A DNA stretch of 6,857 nt from Microcaldota archaeon (GCA_021785375.1 JAJYFQ010000038.1:1-6857); one strand, 5' to 3'; positions 1-4,859 are shown, counted from the first letter of the stretch. A program made the numbers and translations. The notes: generated from the sequence alone by a model not told the origin.

Positions 1-1
1 G

Positions 2-814
2 GGAGACAACAAGGCAGCGATAGCCTGCCTGATAGAGTCTGTGAAGGGGATAAAGATGATAAAGGGTCATCCCACGGTCACGTTCATATTCTCAACCCGC
101 GAAGAGAACGGGAGGATGGGGGCCAACTACATAAAACCACCGCATGGCACCGAGTTCATATTCGTCCTGGACGGGGAGGATCGCCCCGGCGTCTTCATAA
201 ACAGGGCGCTGGGCCAGATGCCGTTCGCGATAGAGCTATACGGCAAGGAGGTCCATGCGGGGTATGCGCCGCAGAAGGGCATCAACGCGATACAATCGGC
301 AGGCATGATAATATCGAGGCTCAGGATAGGGAAGCACGATGATGGCTCGACCCTGAACATAGGCAGGATCAGGGGAGGCACTTACGTTAACGTTGTGCCT
401 GACAGGGCCACGGTGCTTGGCGAGGTCAGGGCCTTCACGCAGAGGAAGATGCAGAAGAAGATGTCTGAGGTCGAAAGAACCGTCAGATCCGTGTGCAGGA
501 GGACCGGCTGCACCTACAGGTTCATCAGAAAGGCAAAGGAGGGCGCACCTCCATTCTCCACCGGGAGGGAGACCCAGATAGCTTCGCTCGCAAAATCCGC
601 GGCAAACTCCGCAGGCCTCGGGTACTCGCTTAGGACTGTCCGCGCCACAACCGAGTCCAACATACTCAAGGTTCATGGCTTCTCGGTGCTCGGGGTCAGC
701 AGGGGAGGCAGATCGCCCCACTCAAAGGAGGAGTCCGTAACAGTCGAGGAGCTCGACTCACTAAAGCGACTCATAGTCGAGCTCGCAAGGAATGCTACGT
801 CATTCGCAAAGTGA
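2..814 (+). CDS. M20-family (peptidase T-like) zinc metallopeptidase, 5' partial
   Basis: The reading frame is open from the window edge to TGA at 812-814, giving 270 visible residues; the N-terminus lies outside. In the M20 family a two-zinc centre hydrolyses short peptides or N-acyl amino acids, usually in the cytoplasm. Visible family signatures are GDNKAA at residues 1-6 (Asp2 would be the zinc-bridging Asp), STREENG near 31-37 (Glu34 as catalytic base and Glu35 as ligand), FVLDGED with Asp57 as zinc ligand, and the lid-domain motif VHAGYAPQKGINAI with His85. The lid continues with LNIGRIRGGTYVNVVPD, and the last zinc His240 sits in SPHSKEESV. The first HxD zinc motif must lie upstream. 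The GINAI and GG-NVVPD motifs resemble PepT-like members (YqjE type) more than DapE or ArgE. A GTG at 41 is in frame, but starting there would remove the bridging Asp, so it is internal. Substrate cannot be assigned. Confidence 0.88.
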   Translation, partial: GDNKAAIACLIESVKGIKMIKGHPTVTFIFSTREENGRMGANYIKPPHGTEFIFVLDGEDRPGVFINRALGQMPFAIELYGKEVHAGYAPQKGINAIQSAGMIISRLRIGKHDDGSTLNIGRIRGGTYVNVVPDRATVLGEVRAFTQRKMQKKMSEVERTVRSVCRRTGCTYRFIRKAKEGAPPFSTGRETQIASLAKSAANSAGLGYSLRTVRATTESNILKVHGFSVLGVSRGGRSPHSKEESVTVEELDSLKRLIVELARNATSFAK

Positions 815-837
815 TTTCTAACATCAGCCGGCACAAG

Positions 838-850
838 CCTTTATTAATAT
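838..850 (+). promoter_or_regulatory. TATA-box promoter of the tRNA-Arg gene
   Basis: The AT-rich stretch TTTATTAATA (840-849) stands out in an otherwise GC-rich flank and is centred about 29 bases upstream of the first tRNA base at 874. That is roughly where an archaeal TBP site belongs for a start a few bases before the mature 5' end. It may also drive the protein gene that begins 12 bases after the tRNA. Confidence 0.6.
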
Positions 851-912
851 TCTTTCAGTAAAGTTATCACACTGGGTCCGTAGCTCAGCTTGGATAGAGC
901 GGAACCGTCCTA

Positions 913-928
913 CTTAATCCGAGGATTA
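913..928 (+). other. Canonical tRNA intron at position 37/38 (16 nt)
   Basis: A strict 3-4-3 bulge-helix-bulge can be drawn. The 5' bulge is T911-A912-C913, the central helix pairs GTCC (907-910) with GGAT (923-926) through one G-U wobble, and the 3' bulge is T927-A928-A929. It is closed on the exon side by the anticodon stem. Cleavage after the second bulge base on each side removes 913-928. The length is close to the small end for archaeal introns. Confidence 0.82.
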
Positions 929-950
929 AGGTTAAGGTCGCGGGTTCAAA

Positions 951-980
951 ATGACCTGATATCTGGGCAGGGCATGGAAA
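951..980 (+). other. Noncanonical T-loop tRNA intron at position 59/60 (30 nt)
   Basis: The T-stem halves are separated by 37 bases instead of 7. A 3-4-3 BHB fits only one register: 5' bulge A949-A950-A951, central helix TTCA (945-948) with TGGA (975-978) including one U-G wobble, and 3' bulge A979-A980-T981, next to T-stem pair G944-C982. Inside the intron CCTG (955-958) pairs with CAGG (968-971), and TG (952-953) can pair with CA (973-974). Removing 951-980 restores the consensus loop TTCAAAT. Shifting the boundaries by one base within the A run breaks the central helix. Confidence 0.82.
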
Positions 981-995
981 TCCCGTCGGACCCGT

Positions 996-999
996 GGTG
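996..999 (+). promoter_or_regulatory. Shine-Dalgarno site GGTG that sets the start at 1006
   Basis: GGTG, complementary to the CACC of archaeal 16S rRNA 3' ends, lies one base after the last tRNA base and six bases before ATG 1006. This favours ATG 1006 over the in-frame GTG codons at 994 and 997, the first of which would overlap the tRNA discriminator base. Confidence 0.55.
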
Positions 1000-1005
1000 T
1001 TCAAC

Positions 1006-2067
1006 ATGGCGGAAAAGGGTGTGAAGGGGAAGAGTGAGGCCGACAAGATAAGGGAGCCGAGCATACTTGTAAGGCCGATCAACAGGATGGGGGGCCTCGA
1101 CAACATCCATGTGGCTCTGCTGGCGCTGGTTGCAATACTCGTCATACTGCTTCTCATGGTCTCCTACTACTCTCCTGCCGTTCCATCAAACTCGACCAGG
1201 ACAACGACGGTGGTCAACGTGTCAAACGGCTCGTACTCTACGGTTCACACACCGTCGCAGATAAAGTCGATAGCAGAGCAGTTCCTTGCAAGCTATGCCC
1301 AGACTAACAGCTCCCTCTCACTCCTTCCCTACTACTCCGATGTCTCTTCAATGACGGTATCGTACCTGCCCTCCGGTAGGGACTGGTACATCCAGATACC
1401 ATCGACAAATCCGTCCAACAACGCTACATTCTACCTATCCGCGATCATCAGCGACAGCAACGGGAGCATCATGACCCCGTTCATAGAGCTCGCAAGGCCG
1501 TCGGGGAGCACCAAGAACGCTGTCGTGTCCCAAGGGGTCGTACGGCTTGCCGGCAAGCCTTCGTGCATCTCTCAGAATCCGCTCAATGTCTACTGGTTCA
1601 TGGATGCGTATGCACCGGGATCGATCCAGAGCCTGCGCAACGTGGCCTCCCTTGAGAGCGCCTTCGGCAGCAGCGTCAATGTCTCGATCAAGATACTCTA
1701 TGGGGGCTCCACGACACAGATAGCTGGTCAGGTCGGAACCCTGAATGCGCAGGAGCTCGGGAAGTATGTGCTCTGCTCGTCCACCCAGGCAAACTTCTCG
1801 AAGTTCGTATCATCGCTCAACTCCGTATACGACAACAACTATCTGTCGCAGAATGCGCTCCAGAGCCTCTCGGCTACTGCGGGAATCAATCAGACGGCCT
1901 TAAACTCCTGCATCGCAAACTCCGACAGCGCCATAAACGCGCAGGCGCTACTCGCACAGTACTACAACATAACGTCGAATCCTGCAATCGTGGTAGACTG
2001 CGAGTACCAGGCTATACCGCAGACCATAAACAAGGCAGCGTGCTATGCGAACAGCAAATTCTGCTGA
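1006..2067 (+). CDS. Membrane-anchored DsbA/thioredoxin-fold-like protein lacking CXXC
   Basis: This 353-residue protein has a charged N-terminus (1-34), one hydrophobic segment (about 35-55), and then a long Ser/Thr/Asn-rich region, probably outside the cell, with many N-x-S/T sequons. No function is recognised for residues 60-180. From about 183 to the end the pattern resembles DsbA-like thioredoxin folds. It has a strand VYWFMDAYAPGS where DsbA has the CPYC active site, a helical region with YVLCSS and LNSCIAN at the positions of the usual helical Cys motifs, and TSNPAIVVD at the place of the cis-Pro loop (Pro326). The active-site CXXC appears replaced by Ala203-Pro-Gly-Ser206, so thiol-disulfide exchange by the usual mechanism is unlikely. 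Six other Cys (187, 257, 302, 332, 346, 353) could form structural disulfides. It may be a redox-dead chaperone or binding domain; fold assignment is by eye. It sits 12 bases after the tRNA and overlaps the next gene if that gene starts at 2045. Confidence 0.75.
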   Translation: MAEKGVKGKSEADKIREPSILVRPINRMGGLDNIHVALLALVAILVILLLMVSYYSPAVPSNSTRTTTVVNVSNGSYSTVHTPSQIKSIAEQFLASYAQTNSSLSLLPYYSDVSSMTVSYLPSGRDWYIQIPSTNPSNNATFYLSAIISDSNGSIMTPFIELARPSGSTKNAVVSQGVVRLAGKPSCISQNPLNVYWFMDAYAPGSIQSLRNVASLESAFGSSVNVSIKILYGGSTTQIAGQVGTLNAQELGKYVLCSSTQANFSKFVSSLNSVYDNNYLSQNALQSLSATAGINQTALNSCIANSDSAINAQALLAQYYNITSNPAIVVDCEYQAIPQTINKAACYANSKFC

Positions 2068-2557
2068 ACCCCAGAGGCACCTGATGGTGGGTGTGGACAC
2101 GGGCAAGACTGCCGCTCTTGCCTGCATCGATCTCGACGGCAATGTGATATGCCTCGACACCGCGAGGTTCGCCGGGTTGGGATGGTTCGTCGACCGGATC
2201 AGCAAGGCCGGCATACCCGTCGTCATAGCAGGCGACAAGGCGAGATCGAATCCCACCGCAGGGAAGATCGCAACCATTTTCGACTCTGTGCTCTTCACTC
2301 CCAGTTCCGACATCAGTGTGAGGAGAAAGAACGAGATGCTCGGGCTCCATCCCGCTGGCAATGTGCACGAGCGTGACGCGCTCTCAGCCGCGCTCACAGC
2401 TTACAACTCCTACAGGAACAAACTCGGCCAGACGGAGAGGAGGGCGAAGGAGAAGCGTTTTGGCGATGTGGACGGGCTCAAGGCCCTGGTCATAAGGAAG
2501 TACTCCGCGCACGACGTCATGGCGAGGCGCAAGAGCGGAAGAAGGCTAGTGAGATAA
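2045..2557 (+). CDS. DUF460-family protein with RuvC/RNase H-like fold, short form
   Basis: The 170 residues match the archaeal DUF460 domain, a predicted RNase H/RuvC-type nuclease fold of unknown role. Motifs are VGVDTGKTAAL with Asp18 on the first strand, PVVIAGDKARSNPTAGKIA with Asp64, a FTPSSDISVRRKNE segment, and HERDALSAALTAY at 108-120, where Asp111 occupies the place of the late catalytic acid of RuvC folds. The C-terminal 40 residues are basic and continue as a short helix-rich tail. Family members are often much longer, with a coiled coil after this domain; this one ends at 170, so it is a compact or trimmed version. ATG 2045 overlaps the previous gene by 23 bases. ATG 2084 is an alternative: it has AGAGG at 2073-2077 in front and still keeps the whole conserved domain. 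The gene probably shares a transcript with the membrane protein upstream. Confidence 0.8.
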   Translation: MRTANSAEPQRHLMVGVDTGKTAALACIDLDGNVICLDTARFAGLGWFVDRISKAGIPVVIAGDKARSNPTAGKIATIFDSVLFTPSSDISVRRKNEMLGLHPAGNVHERDALSAALTAYNSYRNKLGQTERRAKEKRFGDVDGLKALVIRKYSAHDVMARRKSGRRLVR

Positions 2558-2586
2558 ATCAATACACGTAAAGGCGGGACAACAAA

Positions 2587-2596
2587 ACTTTATAAT
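2587..2596 (+). promoter_or_regulatory. Candidate TATA box upstream of the tnpB element
   Basis: CTTTATAATG forms a clear TATA-like motif in the 125-base gap between the DUF460 gene and tnpB. A start about 25 bases on would fall near 2616, just before the hairpin at 2624. It may belong to the element or be the older chromosomal promoter of alba, displaced by the insertion. No other gene is seen in this gap. Confidence 0.4.
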
Positions 2597-2623
2597 GCTG
2601 CCATCACCTGAGCGGGAAAACCA

Positions 2624-2637
2624 GCGGCTTCAGCCGC
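2624..2637 (+). repeat. Hairpin before tnpB, possible left-end or relic end structure
   Basis: GCGGC (2624-2628), loop TTCA, GCCGC (2633-2637) form a perfect 5-bp hairpin followed by GGGATGG. The layout (stem, CTTYAG core, stem, GGATG) closely parallels the right-end hairpin at 3957-3976, so it is either the subterminal hairpin of the left end or the right end of a second, lost element. Confidence 0.55.
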
Positions 2638-2654
2638 GGGATGGAGCGAAGGCG

Positions 2655-2662
2655 TATAAATC
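2655..2662 (+). promoter_or_regulatory. TATA box of tnpB, pointing to a leaderless start at 2683
   Basis: GTATAAAT is centred about 25 bases before ATG 2683. This is the spacing of an archaeal leaderless transcript, and no Shine-Dalgarno sequence is visible before that ATG. It lies inside the longer reading frame that opens at 2641, arguing against that earlier start. Confidence 0.5.
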
Positions 2663-2682
2663 TTCATGGCATAATGTATTCC

Positions 2683-3969
2683 ATGGAATCTATACGTGCG
2701 TATAGGTTCAGAGTCTATCCAGACGACGTGAGGCGGAGGGAGATAGACGAACAGATAGAGCTCGCTCGGTTCCTCTACAACAAACTCCTCGGGAGGGCGA
2801 AGGAGGAGTACCTGAAGGACAGGAACCTGCAGATAACAAAGTCTACATTCAACAGGTTCATGAAAGAGATAATAGAGAAGAATGGGGAACTCAACAGGCT
2901 GTACTCGCAGGCTCTCCAGAACGTATTCGTTAGGCTGCAGAGGGCGTACCAGAACTTCTTCAGGAGGGTGAGGGAGAAGAGGTCAGGCAAGAGGATAAAA
3001 GTCGGATTCCCGAGGTTCAAGAAGTACGGAAGATACTCGTCGATAACCTACCCGCAGTTCGGATTCTCCATCGAGTCAAAGACGAAGAGGCACAACAGGA
3101 TAGACGTCCTGCGCGTCTCGAAGATAGGCACGATGAGGATGGAGATGCACAGGGAGATCAGCGGGAAGATACTGACCCTTACAATAAAGCGCGACGGGGA
3201 CGAGTACTATGCGGTCATCTCCGCGTCAAGTGAGTTGACATCTACAAGGACAGATGACATCAATCCTGTCGGAATAGATCTGGGGCTGATGAACAGCGAT
3301 AACATCATGGAGAACTTTGCGGTGCTCTCGGACGGCAAGAGGATAAGGAAACCTGACTTTGCAGGGATGCGTGAGAAGAGGATCTCACACTGGCAGAGGG
3401 TCGTCGCGAGGAGGCAGAAGGGGTCGGGAAGACGAGAGAAGGCAAGGGAGAAGCTGCATGATGCCTGGAGGAAGGTGAACAACCAGAACGACGACTTTGC
3501 CAGGAAGGCCGCGAACACCCTGGTTGGATCCGGCTACACCTCCTTTGCCGTAGAGGCTCTCCACATTCCAAACATGCTGAAGAACCACAGGCTCGCAAGG
3601 TCGATAAACAGCGCTGCATGGAACAGGTTCATACAGGTGCTCTCATACAAGGCGGAGGATGCCGGCATGAGGGTAATCCAAGTAGATCCGAGGTATACGA
3701 CGAGAAGGTGCAGCGCATGCGGCACGGACAGGGAAATGCCTCTCGGCGAGAGGACGTACCTCTGCGCGGCGTGTGGCCTCCGGACCGATAGGGATATAAA
3801 TGCGGCAAGGAATATACTGCACAGGAGTACCGCAGGGCATGCGGGAATTGAAGCTCGTGGAGATCCTGCCTCTTTGCACCCGGAAACGGATGCGAAAGCG
3901 GGACCGTCGAAGCGAGAACATACCTTTGGACCTGGAAGTCTAGATCTGAAGGGAAGCCCCGGGCTTTAG
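2683..3969 (+). CDS. tnpB: TnpB, RNA-guided RuvC nuclease of IS605/IS1341-type element
   Basis: TnpB proteins are omega-RNA-guided DNA endonucleases, ancestors of Cas12. The conserved start MESIRAYRFRVYP corresponds to ATG 2683 (428 residues); ATGs at 2641 and 2674 add non-conserved residues, and the TATA box at 2655 would be inside the longer form. Domains in order (numbering from 2683) are the N-terminal helix-turn-helix/wedge region (about 1-190), RuvC-I GIDLGL with Asp199, RuvC-II FAVEALHI with Glu291, a four-Cys zinc finger CSAC...CAAC (Cys343, 346, 361, 364), and RuvC-III TDRDINAARNIL with Asp369/371. The triad and zinc ligands are all present, so the enzyme looks active. Length is typical of TnpB. 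The C-terminal tail TAGHAGIEARGDP to the stop is low in conserved protein features and overlaps the expected omega-RNA; the TAG stop lies in the loop of the right-end hairpin. No frameshift or internal stop is seen. Confidence 0.93.
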   Translation: MESIRAYRFRVYPDDVRRREIDEQIELARFLYNKLLGRAKEEYLKDRNLQITKSTFNRFMKEIIEKNGELNRLYSQALQNVFVRLQRAYQNFFRRVREKRSGKRIKVGFPRFKKYGRYSSITYPQFGFSIESKTKRHNRIDVLRVSKIGTMRMEMHREISGKILTLTIKRDGDEYYAVISASSELTSTRTDDINPVGIDLGLMNSDNIMENFAVLSDGKRIRKPDFAGMREKRISHWQRVVARRQKGSGRREKAREKLHDAWRKVNNQNDDFARKAANTLVGSGYTSFAVEALHIPNMLKNHRLARSINSAAWNRFIQVLSYKAEDAGMRVIQVDPRYTTRRCSACGTDREMPLGERTYLCAACGLRTDRDINAARNILHRSTAGHAGIEARGDPASLHPETDAKAGPSKREHTFGPGSLDLKGSPGL

Positions 3970-4003
3970 TCCGGGGAGGATGTCACTAATCTGACATGGG
4001 AAT
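3835..4003 (+). ncRNA. Probable omega-RNA (right-end RNA) overlapping the tnpB 3' end
   Basis: In characterised TnpB systems the guide RNA comprises the last 100-200 bases of the element followed by about 16-20 bases of downstream flank. Here the scaffold would cover the tnpB tail and the terminal hairpin 3957-3976, ending at TCAC 3986. The guide would begin TAATCTGACATGGG at 3987. The 5' limit is only a guess from known cases; the 3' element border rests on the hairpin and TCAC. Confidence 0.4.
3957..3976 (+). repeat. Right-end hairpin of the IS605-type element
   Basis: CCCCGGG (3957-3963) pairs with TCCGGGG (3970-3976), including one G-T wobble, around loop CTTTAG. It is preceded by GAAG and followed by AGGATGTCAC, matching the layout of IS605-superfamily right ends, where the subterminal hairpin is recognised by TnpA and forms the 3' part of the omega-RNA. 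The loop contains the tnpB stop codon TAG (3967-3969). Confidence 0.75.
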
Positions 4004-4048
4004 ATTCTCTGAATTTGCCAGACAGTAAAGTAAATGCCATTTGATACT

Positions 4049-4054
4049 GGGTGA
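4049..4054 (+). promoter_or_regulatory. Shine-Dalgarno site of alba
   Basis: GGGTGA, complementary to the archaeal anti-Shine-Dalgarno, lies four bases before ATG 4059 and selects this start over the in-frame TTG at 4041. No convincing TATA box is seen in the 72 bases between the element and the gene; AATATTC near 4001 and TAAAGTAAAT near 4025 are weak candidates. Confidence 0.6.
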
Positions 4055-4058
4055 ACAT

Positions 4059-4367
4059 ATGAGCGAATACCAACAAGAAGAGGCGGCACAGGGAGTTGCG
4101 CAGGAGAACACCGTTTTGATAGGAAAGAAGCCACCGATGAACTACGTTCTCGCGGTGGTGACGCAGTTCAACAACGGCGCGAAGAGCGTCAAGATAAGGG
4201 CCAGGGGAAACGCCATATCAAGGGCCGTTGATGTTGCCGAGATCTCGAGGAACAGGTTCGTTACCGACGCGAGAGTCGGGGCGATAGCGATAGGCTCTGA
4301 GGAGATCTCAAACGAAGACGGAACGAGATCGAAGGTAAGCTCGATCGAGATCATCCTCGGAAGATAA
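4059..4367 (+). CDS. albA: Alba family DNA/RNA-binding protein
   Basis: The 102-residue protein matches Alba (Sso10b type), a small dimeric nucleic-acid-binding protein that coats archaeal chromosomes and also binds RNA. After a polar, Gln/Glu-rich N-terminal extension (1-16) come the hallmark segments [21 protein letters not shown] (Lys23-Lys24 correspond to the acetylatable DNA-contact lysines), the [21 protein letters not shown] helix region, a RNRF motif, the charged beta-hairpin around [10 protein letters not shown] that enters the minor groove, and a final strand SSIEIILGR. Length is about the family norm (roughly 90-100). The gene follows the IS605-type element by 72 bases on the same strand, so read-through from tnpB is possible. 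It ends 29 bases before the stop of the convergent CBS gene, with a T-rich terminator between. Base composition matches its neighbours. Confidence 0.95.
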   Translation: MSEYQQEEAAQGVAQENTVLIGKKPPMNYVLAVVTQFNNGAKSVKIRARGNAISRAVDVAEISRNRFVTDARVGAIAIGSEEISNEDGTRSKVSSIEIILGR

Positions 4368-4374
4368 CCGTCCA

Positions 4375-4404
4375 TTATTTTTCTATTCCTTTCTTTTACT
4401 TTTT
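4375..4404 (+). terminator. T-rich transcription terminator of alba
   Basis: Immediately after the alba stop, the plus strand carries three T runs (TTTTT at 4378-4382, TTTT at 4394-4397, TTTTT at 4400-4404) without a hairpin. This is the usual form of intrinsic termination in archaea. On the minus strand it is A-rich, so it would not terminate the convergent gene. Confidence 0.6.
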
Positions 4405-4785
4405 CAGTTCATTCACTATCGCAGTAGCGGTTACCATGCCCATGAACCTTCTGTTTACCCCGTTGTCCACCACGGGGAGCCTCGCCATGCGCGATATCAC
4501 CATGAAGCGCGCGGCATTCTCCAACCCCATATTCTTCTCTACAAACGTCTCAGGCCCGGCCATCACTTCCCCCACTGTGCTCTCCGCATTCTCCGGATCC
4601 ACGGCCAGCTCACTTCTCATCAGTCCGACAAGCCTCCCATCCTCCACTACGGGGACGATGCCTACGCCGTTCTTCCTCATTACAGAGAGGGCCTCTGGAA
4701 CGCTTGCGGAGCTGCGGAGCACGGCAACGTCCCTCTCCATGATATCAACAACAGAGGCCATAGACAAGACCAGCGCACGCTTCAT
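4396..4785 (-). CDS. Tandem CBS-domain protein
   Basis: The 129 residues form two CBS domains and nothing else. CBS1 (about 12-61) has VVDIMERDVAVLRSSASVPEAL and GIVPVVEDGRLVGLM. CBS2 (about 70-127) has VGEVMAGPETFVEKN, RLPVVDNG and FMGMVTATAIV. Such pairs form a Bateman module that binds adenosine nucleotides (AMP, ATP, SAM or related ligands) and usually act as regulatory partners of another protein; ligand and partner cannot be told from sequence. ATG 4785 is chosen as start because a TATA-like motif (4823-4833, minus strand) would place transcription start near 4803, giving a short leader; ATG 4761 is an alternative that keeps both domains. No Shine-Dalgarno sequence is evident. The gene is divergent from the radical SAM gene (88 bases apart) and convergent with alba. 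Confidence 0.9.
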   Translation of the reverse strand: MKRALVLSMASVVDIMERDVAVLRSSASVPEALSVMRKNGVGIVPVVEDGRLVGLMRSELAVDPENAESTVGEVMAGPETFVEKNMGLENAARFMVISRMARLPVVDNGVNRRFMGMVTATAIVNELKK

Positions 4786-4822
4786 ATTTCAATGTTTTGA
4801 ATACCTTTGGATAATTGCAGAA

Positions 4823-4840
4823 CGTTTATATTAGCTAATA
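4823..4840. promoter_or_regulatory. Divergent promoter with palindromic candidate operator
   Basis: The 87 bases between the CBS gene and the radical SAM gene contain one strongly AT-rich block. Read on the plus strand it has TTTATATTA (4825-4833), about 44 bases before ATG 4873. Read on the minus strand it has TAATATAAACG, about 43 bases before ATG 4785. Overlapping it is a perfect 12-bp palindrome TATTAGCTAATA (4829-4840). A single TBP region may therefore serve both directions, and the palindrome could bind a dimeric regulator. Confidence 0.5.
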
Positions 4841-4859
4841 GCATACATATACTGAGAAC

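Larger units (their letters stand above)
874..994 (+). tRNA. tRNA-Arg (anticodon CCU) with two introns
   Basis: The gene folds into a complete cloverleaf once two introns are removed. The acceptor stem GGGTCCG (874-880) pairs perfectly with CGGACCC (987-993), with discriminator G994. The D-stem is GCTC/GAGC (883-886/897-900). The anticodon stem uses AACC (903-906) with GGTT (930-933). The anticodon CCT is at 909-911, preceded by T33. The T-stem is GCGGG (940-944) with CCCGT (982-986), and the T-loop is TTCAAAT after splicing. G15 and C48 can form the Levitt pair. A20 in the D-loop (894) and C35 are known arginine identity elements and support the assignment. The exons are 874-912, 929-950 and 981-994, giving a 75-nt mature tRNA; CCA is not encoded. 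Oddities are a G27-A43 mismatch and G at position 32. It reads AGG, a codon used heavily in the neighbouring genes. Confidence 0.9.
2608..3986 (+). mobile_element. IS200/IS605-superfamily element, IS1341-type (tnpB only)
   Basis: A tnpB gene is followed by a right end typical of the superfamily: GAAG (3953-3956), a 7-bp hairpin (3957-3976), then GGAGGATGTCAC. The terminal TCAC (3983-3986) is in the position of the right cleavage site. The left end is less certain: a hairpin lies at 2624-2637, and another TCAC at 2604-2607 is a candidate flanking target, which would start the element near 2608. No Y1 transposase (tnpA) occurs in the window, so mobility would need a TnpA in trans, or the element is a stranded solo tnpB. 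There are no target duplications, as expected for this family. Confidence 0.65.

Noticed and set aside
236..721. Long open frame on the minus strand opposite the M20 peptidase
   Set aside because: It is Arg/Pro/Gly-rich with no recognisable motif and runs opposite a gene with clear catalytic motifs; it is a shadow of high-GC coding sequence.
994..1005. GTG 994 or GTG 997 as start of the membrane protein
   Set aside because: GTG 994 would begin on the tRNA discriminator base, and both would consume the GGTG ribosome-binding site; ATG 1006 has better spacing.
885..1157. Minus-strand open frame across the tRNA and the start of the membrane protein
   Set aside because: It crosses a structured tRNA gene and the transmembrane-coding segment, and has no family resemblance.
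8..2040. 12-base identical sequence AACAAGGCAGCG at 8-19 and 2029-2040
   Set aside because: Both copies are in coding frames that encode Asn-Lys-Ala-Ala; no flanking similarity, so a chance or codon-bias match.
2683..3969. Compact Cas12f/Cas14-type CRISPR effector
   Set aside because: The protein looks like a standard TnpB with a TnpB-type tail, it is flanked by an IS605-type right end, and there is no CRISPR array, cas1 or cas2 in the window.
4436..4834. Plus-strand open frame opposite the CBS gene
   Set aside because: It is Ser/Thr-rich, with no motif, and the minus strand encodes two well-formed CBS domains.
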